NCBI RefSeq assembly: GCF_022213065.1
Contig: NZ_JAKLJA010000039.1
Coordinates: forward strand, 1-64,000
Direction: 5' to 3'
Length of the DNA: 64,000 nt
From: Paraburkholderia tagetis
GTDB lineage: Bacteria; Pseudomonadota; Gammaproteobacteria; Burkholderiales; Burkholderiaceae
Shown: piece after piece, positions 32,638 to 41,438 of the stretch
Position numbering within the stretch: the stretch's first letter is position 1
How the letters are laid out: each line of letters opens with the position of its first letter
Made by a program: the position numbers and the translations under genes
The notes under the pieces: generated by a model
Databases searched by the model: none
What the model saw: the letters and a program-made list of their open reading frames with translations, nothing else
Told to the model about the DNA's origin: nothing

Positions 32638-33549
32638 ATGATTGTGAGGCCCAGGGAGAACTGGTTTCGGCTGCTGTTCATATGGAATGGTTCGGTGCTG
32701 CAATCGATCATTCCGCAACTGATATTCATGGCGGTCGTGAGCAGTCTCGCCGTATTTACGCACGGGCGCGTATTCGGCGAGAAGATCCCGCTGAATACCG
32801 CTCCCTTCACGCTATTCGGCGTGGCGCTCGCAATCTTTCTGGCGTTTCGCAACAACGCCAGCTATGAGCGATTCAACGAGGCGCGCCATTTGTGGGGAAG
32901 CCTGCTGAACGCCGCGCGAGCGCTCACGTCGCAAGCGCTTTGCTATATCCCGGAGCGTCGCGATACCTTGCGCATGGCCCAGCAACTCATTGGGTTCGTG
33001 TATGCGCTCAAGCATGAATTGCGCGGCACCGACCCCACGCAGGATTTTGTGCGCCTGCTCGGAAACGAGCAGGCCGAACGATTGCACGACCGGGCCTACA
33101 AACCCATTGCGATTCTCAACGAGATTCGCCGTGAACTGGCCAGCCCGCCAAACGGGAGCCACACGTCCGATACGAAGCTCTGGATGTTCGACGCGCAGGT
33201 CAACGAACTGGGCAGGATAGTAGGCGGCTGCGAGCGCATTGCTTCCACGCCCATACCGTTTGCCTACAACGTGCTATTGCACCGGACCGTCTACGCCTAT
33301 TGCGTATTGCTGCCGTTCGGGCTGGTCGATTCGACGGAGTTCTTCACGCCCCTGCTCTGCGTGTTCATCTCCTATACGCTGATCGCGCTCGAAGCCATCG
33401 CGAGCGAAGTGGCCGAGCCGTTCAGCACCGCGCCGAACGCGCTGGCGCTCGACGCGATGACGCGCAATATCGAGCGCACCGTGCTCGAACTATGCGGGCG
33501 CCCGCTTCCCGAACCGGTCAAACCGGTGCGCGCATATCAACTCACTTGA
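32638..33549 (+). CDS. Bestrophin-family ion channel (UPF0187)
   Basis: A 303-residue inner-membrane protein with four hydrophobic segments (about 25-45, 55-70, 215-235, 245-260). The family motif FRNNASYERFNEARHLWGSL is at about residues 69-88, and the ERI-x-x-TPIPFAY motif near 200 is the bestrophin pore-neck signature. Bacterial homologues form pentameric cation or anion channels. It is 27 bases after the quinol oxidase genes and probably co-transcribed, which suggests a link between ion balance and respiration; that link is inference. Confidence 0.9.
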   Translation: MIVRPRENWFRLLFIWNGSVLQSIIPQLIFMAVVSSLAVFTHGRVFGEKIPLNTAPFTLFGVALAIFLAFRNNASYERFNEARHLWGSLLNAARALTSQALCYIPERRDTLRMAQQLIGFVYALKHELRGTDPTQDFVRLLGNEQAERLHDRAYKPIAILNEIRRELASPPNGSHTSDTKLWMFDAQVNELGRIVGGCERIASTPIPFAYNVLLHRTVYAYCVLLPFGLVDSTEFFTPLLCVFISYTLIALEAIASEVAEPFSTAPNALALDAMTRNIERTVLELCGRPLPEPVKPVRAYQLT

Positions 33550-33572
33550 GCGCGCGATATTTCAAATAGAAG

Positions 33573-33974
33573 TTATACGGGCTTTAACGCCGATGCCAAC
33601 ACGACCCACCCCGCGTTGGCCGACATCAGCTTTCTGAGCGGCCTGTACACACGGTCACCGCGCCGGATGCTCGCGCCCGTCAACGCGCATATGCCGCCCT
33701 TTCTCGCGATGCACAGCCGCCATGGCTGCTCCGAGTATCGCCCGCTCGTGGAATCGCTCCATGACACCGAAACCAGATTCTCGGACCACGTTTCCACGAC
33801 CGCCAGATGCGCGCGCAGCGCTGGCATGGCTTGCCCGGCAGCCCGATCAGGGCTTGCCGGAGCACGACGCGATTGACTGCACGAATCGTCGTTGTGCTTG
33901 CCGCGCGAGGCTGGGCCCCCGCTTAGCAGGCTGAGCGTGTGCTTCCATGCATCGACGGCACCGAGCTTTCGCAT
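33573..33974 (-). CDS. DUF3331-domain protein
   Basis: A 133-residue protein. The domain occupies the C-terminal two thirds and contains VSVSWSDSTSGRYSEQPW, then ICALTGASIRRGDRVYRP and a tail with NAGWVVLASAL. The internal Cys pair (LCIARKGGICAL) is part of the family pattern and may bind a metal. The ATG at 33974 was chosen for its GGGGAGG site; a GTG frame reaches 34025. The family is frequent in Burkholderia and relatives and is of unknown function. It converges on the bestrophin gene. Confidence 0.85.
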   Translation of the reverse strand: MRKLGAVDAWKHTLSLLSGGPASRGKHNDDSCSQSRRAPASPDRAAGQAMPALRAHLAVVETWSENLVSVSWSDSTSGRYSEQPWRLCIARKGGICALTGASIRRGDRVYRPLRKLMSANAGWVVLASALKPV

Positions 33975-34221
33975 CTTCTGCCTCCCCAAGGTTGCGTTCG
34001 CATGCGCACGTTCAAGGAATCGCACGGCCGTGCTAACCCTTGATTCGTATTCCAGAATGCCTTACAGAATGCTTAAAAACACGATGACTGGCTCACGGAA
34101 GAACGAACCCCGTTTATTGCATGCTAGCACCTCAAATTCGAAAGTGTTCAATTTCGATGCGATACTTTGAATCGGAAAGAATGGCGTCTCAATGACGGCA
34201 GCGATGGCAACGGCACGTCAC

Positions 34222-35700
34222 TCAGAGCGCGTCGAGCGGATAAATCGGCCTGCGGACCTTTTTGAATTCGAGCTTGCCATAATCGGAAGTGCACACGCCA
34301 ACGCCCGCGCATTCGATCACCTCGCGCGCGAGATCGCCGAAACCGGCGCGCCAATGCACGCGGCTCTTGAGCACGATATAGCGCTTTTGAGTCGGGTCGA
34401 TGCCCACCGAAGAAAGGCAATTCAGATCGAACGGCTCCTGGTGCGCGGAAACCACCACGATCTCGACCTTGCCCGTATCGAGCACCACGGTCGGCCCGCT
34501 GTTGTTGAGCGCGCCGCGATACATGGGGCCGCGATTGCGATACATGCCGTCGAAAATCAGCTTGACGCGCGCCGACACTTCGAGCGGACGGCTCGATTCG
34601 GAGAGCGCCGGCATGGGCAGCTTGCCGCCCAGTTCCAGCGTGACCTCGTTGCCGATACCCGTGGCAATGGCCCGCTGCACCGCCTGCGGATCGCAAATGG
34701 CGAAAAACACGGCATTGTCGAGGTCTTGCCGCAACACCTCCGCGAGCACCTCGGTGGTGTCCATCGTGCCGCCCGAGGCGGTGTTGTCGCAATGATCGAG
34801 CAGCACGAGCGGACCGGTGACGCTCGAAGCCCTGGCGCGCGCCACCGATTGCGCAAGCGGCTCGCTCGCATAAAGGAACTGCTCGCGCGCGCGCCATGCG
34901 TCATCGAGCAGTGCATCGCGCATCCCGGCGGCCTTCGCGGCATTGCCGTCGGTGCACACCACCACGCTGAGACCCGCGTTTGCGATATCGGCATTGGGAA
35001 AGCCCACGAAAAGCGAGGCCGCGAGCGCCTCGCGCTCCTCGTATCGCATGCAGTTTGCTTGCAGCGATTGGTTCGGCTCCGTGTGGGTGCCCTGACGCAT
35101 CACATGCGGCAGCATCGGCTTGTTGCCCCACGCCATGACCGGGCGAATCTCGCCCGCGATCGTGCGGGCGATCACGCGCGCAGCGCGCTCGCCTGCTTCG
35201 TACATGTCGACGTGCGGGTAGGTGTGATAGCCGGTGACGACTGTTGCGTGTTTAACGATGTCGTCATAGAGATTCGCGTGCATGTCGAGTGTCACGCCTA
35301 CCGGCGTATGCGGATCGATCTCGCGCAGGCGTTTGAGCAGCGTACCTTCGCCATCGTCGAGCGACTGTGTGACCATCGCTCCGTGCAGGTCGAGCAGGAT
35401 GCCGTCGTAACCGCCTTGCGCTACCGCGTCGAGAATCAGGCCAGTGATTCGGCGGTAAGCGTCGTCTTCGACCGGGCCGCTCGGGAACGCGTCGGCGGCT
35501 ACGGGTAGTGTGATTTGGGCGTTTAGCTGTTCCGCGACGTCGATGTATGCGCCTAATGCTCCGCCAGTGCCGCGGTAGGCCTCCAGCGCGGCATCGCCCG
35601 CTACCGCGCCGCCCCCTTTGCGGAAGAAGCGTTCGAATGGGGTCGGTACTGGAGAAAATGTGTTGGTTTCGTGTTTGAACATCGCGAGGAGTAAATGCAT
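34222..35700 (-). CDS. M81-family metallopeptidase (MlrC-like), copy 1
   Basis: A 492-residue cytoplasmic enzyme. The N-terminal M81 domain begins LLLAMFKHETNTFSPV, the family's opening signature, and contains ILLDLHGAM and TLDMHANL (metal-binding His/Asp candidates) and YHTYPHVDMYEAGERAA (about 165-182). The C-terminal MlrC domain has VLLDHCDNTASGGTMD near 305. MlrC completes degradation of linearised microcystin in sphingomonads; most homologues have unknown peptide or amide substrates. GGAGAG lies upstream of the ATG at 35700. It is paralogous to the gene at 36332-37837. Confidence 0.92.
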   Translation of the reverse strand: MHLLLAMFKHETNTFSPVPTPFERFFRKGGGAVAGDAALEAYRGTGGALGAYIDVAEQLNAQITLPVAADAFPSGPVEDDAYRRITGLILDAVAQGGYDGILLDLHGAMVTQSLDDGEGTLLKRLREIDPHTPVGVTLDMHANLYDDIVKHATVVTGYHTYPHVDMYEAGERAARVIARTIAGEIRPVMAWGNKPMLPHVMRQGTHTEPNQSLQANCMRYEEREALAASLFVGFPNADIANAGLSVVVCTDGNAAKAAGMRDALLDDAWRAREQFLYASEPLAQSVARARASSVTGPLVLLDHCDNTASGGTMDTTEVLAEVLRQDLDNAVFFAICDPQAVQRAIATGIGNEVTLELGGKLPMPALSESSRPLEVSARVKLIFDGMYRNRGPMYRGALNNSGPTVVLDTGKVEIVVVSAHQEPFDLNCLSSVGIDPTQKRYIVLKSRVHWRAGFGDLAREVIECAGVGVCTSDYGKLEFKKVRRPIYPLDAL

Positions 35701-35780
35701 GGTTGTCTCTCCTTTTTTGGGCTGTCTTGGGTCGGTTATGAGATTGCGCGTTTCCTTGTGTTCGTGTCGGTCTATTAGCG

Positions 35781-36274
35781 TTGCCCCTGTGCGGGGCGGC
35801 ACCTACTTTTCTTTGCAGCCGCAAAGAAAAGTAGGCAAAAGAAAGCGGCTCAAACCGCCAGTGTGACGCCGTCCACCTCTTGCCGTTAATCGGAGCGGTT
35901 CCGGGGCATCCGTCACCTCGCACATTCAACGTTAGTGACAAAGGACTCATTCATCCCGCTGCTCGCTACGCGCGCAGCGGTCGGGTATGCATGGGAAACC
36001 AGGCGTGCTGCCTGGGTACTCGAATACGCGTGCGCTGCATCAATTCGTATGCATTCCTCTGGTTTGGGATTATGCCCCACGGCGCGCGAAGCGCCGCCGG
36101 AGGGATGAGTCCTTAGTCACTCCGTTGTGCGGCGCGTGGTGACAGACGCTCCGGAACCGCTCCGATTAAAGGCAAGTGGTCCACTGCGTCACACTAGCGG
36201 TTTGAGCGGCTTTCTTTTGCCTACTTTTCTTTGCCGCTGCAAAGAAAAGTAGGTGCCGCCCCGCACAGGGGCAA
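35781..36274. repeat. 494-bp composite inverted-repeat element
   Basis: Arms of about 136 bp (35781-35916 and 36139-36274) match as inverted copies with only scattered mismatches, separated by about 220 bp. Each arm holds its own hairpin: CTACTTTTCTTTGC with its complement around a 4-base loop, at 35802-35835 and 36220-36253. Inside, a second shorter inverted match (GGACTCATTCATCCC against GGGATGAGTCC) occurs near 35943-35957 and 36103-36113. No transposase is encoded. It lies between the two M81 genes. It looks like a chromosomal repetitive element of Burkholderiaceae, possibly a non-autonomous mobile unit, and the folded transcript could terminate or stabilise mRNA. Confidence 0.8.
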
Positions 36275-36331
36275 CCCAGGCAGACCGACACGAAAACAAG
36301 GAAACGCGAAAAACCCAAATAAACCACGCAT

Positions 36332-37837
36332 TTAACCAGCACGCCAAATAAAACCATCATCAACCGGAAAAACAGGCCGCAAGAGCCGCGTATACCGATA
36401 GAGCCCATAATCCGACCCAGTAACACCTCGGCTATCACATTCAACGAGCCCCGCCGCGATCGGCACAAACACCGGCCTGCAATACATGCGCGATTTAAGC
36501 AACAAAAAGCGAGCACGACGCGGATCGACCCCCACGCTCTCAAACACACCCAGATCCCAGGGTTCATGCGTACGCTCGGTAACAACCAGCGTGGCCGCAC
36601 CAATATCAAGCACCGCCGCACGCCCCATATAAGCGCGCTGCCCGGTATAAGTCGGCCCGGTAATCACATATTCCCCATCGGTGATAGCCCGCACGACACC
36701 CGTAGCCATAAACGGCGCGCGCGCCGCAGCACCTTCACGCGTGAGCTTATTCCCAATGCCAATCGTCACCCGCGCGCCCACCCCCGCTTCGATCAACGCG
36801 GCAACGGCCTCAGGGTCGCACAGCGGACCGCTCACCATCCCCGTGAGCCCCTGCGCAAGCGCCACTTCAAGCAAATCCATCGTGTCGCAAGTACCGCCCG
36901 ACATACAGTTATCGCCGTGATCGAGCAAAAGCACTGGCTTGCCTGTACCGTGCGTGCCCTGCGCTTCCCGAGCGAGCTGCGCCGCATGCGCAACCGATTC
37001 CGCAAGCGGCGGGCTGCGATAAACGAAGTCGCTGCGTTCATCCCAGATCTGCCGTGCGATACGTTCAGCGACCGCTTCAGCCGCCGTGGCATCACCGTCA
37101 CCCACAACCACCACGCTAATGCACGGCGCGGGAATATCCGCGAGCGAGAAGCCCGCGAGCACAGAAACGGCCAGCATGCCCTCGGCTTCGGCGGCACGCG
37201 CGGCCTCGATGGCGCGGCGCATCGCGCCATCGGCGCTCGAACTGCGCAGCGTGGACGTGAGCAGCGGCGGCTGCCGCCACGCGAGCACCGGATGCGCCTG
37301 CCCCTTGATACGCGCAAGCAAAAGGCGCGCGGCGTGTTCGCCGGTTTCGTACATATCCACGTGCGGATAAGTCTTGAAGCTCACGATCACGTCCGCGTTG
37401 TCGATCATCTTCTGCGTGACGTTGCCATGCAGATCGAGTGCAACCGCAATCGGCGCACGGGGAAGCGCGGCGCGCACGCGTTCGAGCAAATCGCCTTCGC
37501 CGTCCGGCGTCTGCTCGGCGACCATCGCACCGTGCAGGTCGAGCATCACGGCGTCGCAACCGGGTGCGGCCGCAACGATCGCAGCGCAGATCGCATCGTA
37601 TGCGGCGGCGGCCACCGGTCCACTCGGATTCGCCGAGGCCGACACCGGCGTCACGATCTGCGCGCCTTCACGCTCGGCCGCGTCGATGAACGCCGACATG
37701 GCCGTGCGCATGCCCTTGTTCTCGCGGTAGGCGTCCTCGCGCCATGCGGGGCCGTTGCCGCCGAATGCGGCCAGCGGCGTCGCGACCGGCGAGAACGTGT
37801 TGGTCTCGTGATTCATGCGGGCGATGAGGATTTTCAT
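36332..37837 (-). CDS. M81-family metallopeptidase (MlrC-like), copy 2
   Basis: A 501-residue paralogue of the gene at 34222-35700, with the same landmarks: ILIARMNHETNTFSPV at the start, VMLDLHGAMVAEQTPDGEGD (about 97-116), VALDLHGNV, FKTYPHVDMYETGEHAAR and LLLDHGDNCMSGGTCDTMD near 305. It is more Ala-rich than copy 1. It follows livF by 93 bases on the same strand, so it is probably in the importer operon. Together the two would hydrolyse an imported amide or small peptide; this functional link is inference. Confidence 0.92.
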   Translation of the reverse strand: MKILIARMNHETNTFSPVATPLAAFGGNGPAWREDAYRENKGMRTAMSAFIDAAEREGAQIVTPVSASANPSGPVAAAAYDAICAAIVAAAPGCDAVMLDLHGAMVAEQTPDGEGDLLERVRAALPRAPIAVALDLHGNVTQKMIDNADVIVSFKTYPHVDMYETGEHAARLLLARIKGQAHPVLAWRQPPLLTSTLRSSSADGAMRRAIEAARAAEAEGMLAVSVLAGFSLADIPAPCISVVVVGDGDATAAEAVAERIARQIWDERSDFVYRSPPLAESVAHAAQLAREAQGTHGTGKPVLLLDHGDNCMSGGTCDTMDLLEVALAQGLTGMVSGPLCDPEAVAALIEAGVGARVTIGIGNKLTREGAAARAPFMATGVVRAITDGEYVITGPTYTGQRAYMGRAAVLDIGAATLVVTERTHEPWDLGVFESVGVDPRRARFLLLKSRMYCRPVFVPIAAGLVECDSRGVTGSDYGLYRYTRLLRPVFPVDDGFIWRAG

Positions 37838-37930
37838 GCCGCGTCCCCTGCGGCCGCGCCCGTCGCGGCGTCACGAGTCGATTCCTGAACTTGCATCGAT
37901 GAGGTTCCTTACGTGGGCCAGGCACGGCGC

Positions 37931-38632
37931 TCAAACGACGCCGACGCCCAGGTAGCGGTCCTTGACCGCGTGGTCGGCGGCGAACGCCGCGTTGCTGCCT
38001 TCGTAGACGATCACGCCCTGCTCGACGATGTAATGCCGGTCGGCGAGTTGTGTGCAGACTTCGAGATTCTGTTCGACGAGCAGGATCGCCACGCCCGCCG
38101 CCTTGATCTGCTTGAGCTGCTCGACAATCTCCTCGACGATCACGGGCGCAAGCCCTTCCACCGGCTCGTCCAGCATCAGCAGACGCGGATGGTTCATCAG
38201 CGCGCGCCCGATGGCGAGCATCTGCTGCTCGCCGCCCGAGAGTTGCGCGCCGCCATTCTTGCGCCGCTCCTGCAAGCGCGGAAAGATGCGGTAGATATCG
38301 GCGAGCTGCCACGGCGAGTCCTTGCGCGCGGCAAGACGCAGGTTCTCCTCCACGTTCAGAAGCCGGAAGATGCCGCGATGCTCGGGCACGAAGCACAGCC
38401 CCGCCGCCGCGATGCGATGCGAGGGCTGGCCGGCGACGGGCTTGCCCGCGAACGCGACCGTGCCGCCGCGCGGCGCAACCACGCCCGCAATCGTCTTGAG
38501 CGTGGTGGATTTGCCCGCGCCGTTGCGGCCCAGCAGCGTGACCGTTTCGCCGTCGTTCACCTGCAGCGATACGCCCTGCAAGATATGGCTCTTGCCGTAG
38601 TACGCGTGAACGTCCCGCACGTCGAGCATCAT
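37931..38632 (-). CDS. livF: Branched-chain amino-acid-type ABC importer ATPase LivF
   Basis: A 233-residue ATPase: Walker A GRNGAGKST (about residue 36), signature LSGGEQQMLAIGRAL (about 135), Walker B LLMLDEP, H-loop region LLVEQNL. This is the LivF pattern. The start ATG at 38632 overlaps the LivG stop (ATGA). It works with LivG as the motor of the importer at 37931-42662. Confidence 0.94.
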   Translation of the reverse strand: MMLDVRDVHAYYGKSHILQGVSLQVNDGETVTLLGRNGAGKSTTLKTIAGVVAPRGGTVAFAGKPVAGQPSHRIAAAGLCFVPEHRGIFRLLNVEENLRLAARKDSPWQLADIYRIFPRLQERRKNGGAQLSGGEQQMLAIGRALMNHPRLLMLDEPVEGLAPVIVEEIVEQLKQIKAAGVAILLVEQNLEVCTQLADRHYIVEQGVIVYEGSNAAFAADHAVKDRYLGVGVV

Positions 38633-39396
38633 GCGCGGCCTCCCGTGATCATGTTGCCGAGATATGCGCTGCGCACGCGCTCGTCGCCGCGGATTGCGTC
38701 GGGTTTGCCTTCCACCAGCACACGGCCCTGCTGCATCACCGTGATAGTGTCGGAGATGTCCATCACGATGCCCATGTTGTGTTCGATTAGTACAACCGTA
38801 TATTCGTCGCGCAGGCCGCGAATGAGCGCCTTCATGTCGTCGAGGTCGTCGACGCCCATGCCCGATGTGGGTTCGTCGAGAAACACCGCGCGCGGCTGCG
38901 CGGCCAGCGCCATGCCCACCTCCAGACGCCGCTGCTGTCCGTGCGAAAGCGCGCTGGCCGGTGTACTGGCGAAACGCTGCAATGCGAGGCGCTCCAGCAC
39001 GCGCTCCACGGTTTCCGTGTGCGCGAGCGCGCCGTGCGGCGGCGTCCACGCATTGAGCGCGCGCCGCGAGTGAACGCCCTGCGCCGCCACGCGCAAGTTC
39101 TCGCGCACGCTCAGGTTCTGGAACAGGCTCGTCACCTGGAACGAGCGGGCAATGCCGCGCCGCACACGCTTGTAATCGGGCTCGCGCGTGACGTCGTGAC
39201 CGTCGAACACGATGCTGCCAGACGTGATCGGCACCGTGCCCGTGAGCACGTGAAAAAGCGTGGTCTTGCCCGCACCGTTGGGGCCGATCACCGAATGCAC
39301 CGTGCGCGGCGCAATACGCAGGTCCACGCCCGAAAGCGCCGTGAACTTGCCGTAGCGTTTGACGATGCCCGTTGCGTTGAGAATCGCTTCGCTCAT
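38629..39396 (-). CDS. livG: Branched-chain amino-acid-type ABC importer ATPase LivG
   Basis: A 255-residue ATPase: Walker A GPNGAGKTT (about 38), signature LSHGQQRRLEVGMAL (about 153), Walker B AVFLDEPTSGMG, and VLIEHNMG carrying the H-loop, with the LivG-type C-terminus ending at LGNM. Its start overlaps the LivM stop by four bases. It pairs with LivF. Substrate specificity is set by the binding protein, not by this subunit. Confidence 0.94.
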   Translation of the reverse strand: MSEAILNATGIVKRYGKFTALSGVDLRIAPRTVHSVIGPNGAGKTTLFHVLTGTVPITSGSIVFDGHDVTREPDYKRVRRGIARSFQVTSLFQNLSVRENLRVAAQGVHSRRALNAWTPPHGALAHTETVERVLERLALQRFASTPASALSHGQQRRLEVGMALAAQPRAVFLDEPTSGMGVDDLDDMKALIRGLRDEYTVVLIEHNMGIVMDISDTITVMQQGRVLVEGKPDAIRGDERVRSAYLGNMITGGRA

Positions 39397-40463
39397 TGCG
39401 GCTCCTTGCTGTTCGCTTTGTCCGCGTGCTTTTCAGTGTGCTCGTGCGAGTGTTCATCCGAACGCCGCAACGCGGCCACGATACGCTCGCCCAGCCCCCA
39501 CAACCCGCGCTGCATGAACAGACTCACGGCGATCAGCACGAGGCCGAGCAGCAAAAGCCAGCGCGGCCACAACGTGGAGAGCCAGTCGGCGAACAGCACG
39601 TAGAATGCCGCCCCGATCACCGAGGCAAACAAATTGCCGCTGCCGCCAATCACGGTCATCAGCAGGATCATTTCGCTCGTGTGGTAGTCGATGTTGGAAA
39701 GCGGCGCGATGCCCGTCATCATCGCGTGCAATGCGCCCGCCAGACCAGTGACCGCACCCGAGATCACGAACGCCATGAGTTTGAAGCGGCTCACGTGATA
39801 GCCGGCGGCGCCCGCGCGCGCCTCATTGTCGCGAATGGCGAGCAGCGTGCGGCCAAACACCGAATTCGAAACGCGCACCATGAGCGCGAACACGACGATG
39901 AAGACCGCAGCCACGAAGCCGTAGTATTGCCACGGCGTGTCGAGCGAAACGAGCGCATGTGCGCCGAGCGAGAGCGCGGGGCGCGGGATGTCGAGCAGCC
40001 CGTTGTCGCCGCCCGTCAGGTCGGGCAACGAATATGCGAGGAAATAGAAGAACTGGCCGAACGCGAGCGTGAGCATCACGAAGTACGTGCCGCGCTGACG
40101 AATGGAGAACCAGCCCACCAGCGCCGCCGCGAGCGCACCCAGCACGCTCGCCACCGCGAGCGCGGCGAACACCGAAAACACGCCGTGCGTGAGCAGGATG
40201 CCGGCGGCGTAGCTGCCGAGCCCGAAGAAGATGCCCTGGCCGAACGAGAGCAGCCCCGTATAGCCGAGCAGCAGATTGCAGCCGAGCGCCGCGAGCGCGA
40301 ACACCAGCACTTCGGTCGCCAGCGAACCGGAGCGCACCGTGAGCGGCAGCGCGCACACCACCACGGCCGCAAGCAACACATAGCGATAACGCTGCAACGT
40401 CCCCATCGGTCCGCTCGTGTCCTGTGTGCGCGTGGCCGCGGCGAGTTTGGTGGATTCGATCAT
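39393..40463 (-). CDS. livM: Branched-chain amino-acid-type ABC importer permease LivM
   Basis: A 356-residue membrane permease with 9-10 hydrophobic segments. GCNLLLGYTGLLSFGQGIFF (about 67-86) and LAIRDNEARAGAAGYHV (about 230) are LivM signatures; the second includes the coupling helix that contacts the ATPase. The C-terminus is His/Glu/Lys-rich (HSHEHTEKHADKANS), an unusual tail that might bind metal or be disordered. Its start overlaps the LivH stop by four bases. The same frame stays open upstream of 40463, but that part is non-coding overlap with livH. Confidence 0.94.
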   Translation of the reverse strand: MIESTKLAAATRTQDTSGPMGTLQRYRYVLLAAVVVCALPLTVRSGSLATEVLVFALAALGCNLLLGYTGLLSFGQGIFFGLGSYAAGILLTHGVFSVFAALAVASVLGALAAALVGWFSIRQRGTYFVMLTLAFGQFFYFLAYSLPDLTGGDNGLLDIPRPALSLGAHALVSLDTPWQYYGFVAAVFIVVFALMVRVSNSVFGRTLLAIRDNEARAGAAGYHVSRFKLMAFVISGAVTGLAGALHAMMTGIAPLSNIDYHTSEMILLMTVIGGSGNLFASVIGAAFYVLFADWLSTLWPRWLLLLGLVLIAVSLFMQRGLWGLGERIVAALRRSDEHSHEHTEKHADKANSKEPQ

Positions 40464-41320
40464 GCGGCCCTCCCGAGCAGCCCGTTCGGGCGCAGCAGCA
40501 ACACGGCCGCCATGGCCACATAGATCATCAACTGCGCGCCTTGCGGCCAGAGCGTGCTCATCAGGCTTTGCACGATGCCCACCAGCAGGCCGCCCACGAG
40601 AGCGCCGAGAAAGTTGCCCATGCCGCCCACCACCACCACCACGAAAGCCACGCTCAGCGCTTCGAGGCCCATGAACGGATCGACGCCGCGAATGGGCGCC
40701 GCCAGCACGCCCGCGAGCGCCGCCGTGGCCGCGCCGAGCGCGAACACGAGGCTGAACACGCGCGTCACGTTGATGCCGAGCAGCGACACCATCTCGGAAG
40801 ACTCGCTGCCCGCCCGCACCGCGCTGCCAAGCCGCGTGCCTTCTAGCACCCACCAGAGCAGCACGGCGAGCACAGCGGTAAAGCCGATCACGAAGAGCCG
40901 GTACTTCGGATAAACGAAGCTGCCCCAGATCACCACACCGCTGAGCATATCGGGCACGGCCACGTTATCGCCCAGTGGCCCCCACACGATAATCGCGCAC
41001 TCCTGGATCACGAGCGCGAGGCCGACGGTGGCGAGAATGTGGAACTCGTGCTGCTGTGCATAGATGTGGCGCAGCACGAGCTTCTCGACGATCCACGCGA
41101 GCGCGCCCACCACGAGAGGCACGACCACGAGCGAGAGCCAGAAGCTGCCCGACCACTGCAACGTCTGATAGCAGAAGTACGCGCCAAGCAGATAGAACGC
41201 GCCGTGCGCGAAATTCACGAAGCGCAACAGGCCGAAGACAATCGAAAGGCCGACCGCCAACAGGAAATACAGCATTCCGACGCCGATTCCATTGATGATC
41301 TGTAGCAGATAGACATTCAT
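40460..41320 (-). CDS. livH: Branched-chain amino-acid-type ABC importer permease LivH
   Basis: A 286-residue permease. It begins LLQIINGIGVGMLYFLLAVG and has the LivH motif IVFGLLRFVNFAHGAFYLLG (about 27-46), with GSESSEMVSLLGINV as the coupling loop near 188. About eight membrane segments. The ATG at 41320 was chosen because the first helix begins right after it. It forms the channel with LivM. Confidence 0.94.
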   Translation of the reverse strand: MNVYLLQIINGIGVGMLYFLLAVGLSIVFGLLRFVNFAHGAFYLLGAYFCYQTLQWSGSFWLSLVVVPLVVGALAWIVEKLVLRHIYAQQHEFHILATVGLALVIQECAIIVWGPLGDNVAVPDMLSGVVIWGSFVYPKYRLFVIGFTAVLAVLLWWVLEGTRLGSAVRAGSESSEMVSLLGINVTRVFSLVFALGAATAALAGVLAAPIRGVDPFMGLEALSVAFVVVVVGGMGNFLGALVGGLLVGIVQSLMSTLWPQGAQLMIYVAMAAVLLLRPNGLLGRAA

Positions 41321-41438
41321 GGCGTGCGTAGCGTGAGAGTGACGGCCACGCGCGCGACAAGGCATGCCGCGCGCCTTAAATCATACGAATATAAGGAATC
41401 CGATCGATTCCGCGAATCAGGTGCGAATCCGGTGCAAA

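Noticed and set aside
35880..36116. Plus-strand small open frames inside the inverted-repeat element
   Set aside because: They exist only because the repeat is GC-rich; no ribosome site or known domain, and no transposase motif.
37931..39457. Open frame joining LivF to a long N-terminal extension
   Set aside because: The extension is the livG region read in another frame; the real start is the ATG at 38632 overlapping the livG stop.
39393..40853. LivM frame extended upstream to 40853
   Set aside because: The extra part lies inside livH and reads as Arg/Gly-rich noise; the ATG at 40463 gives the normal LivM.
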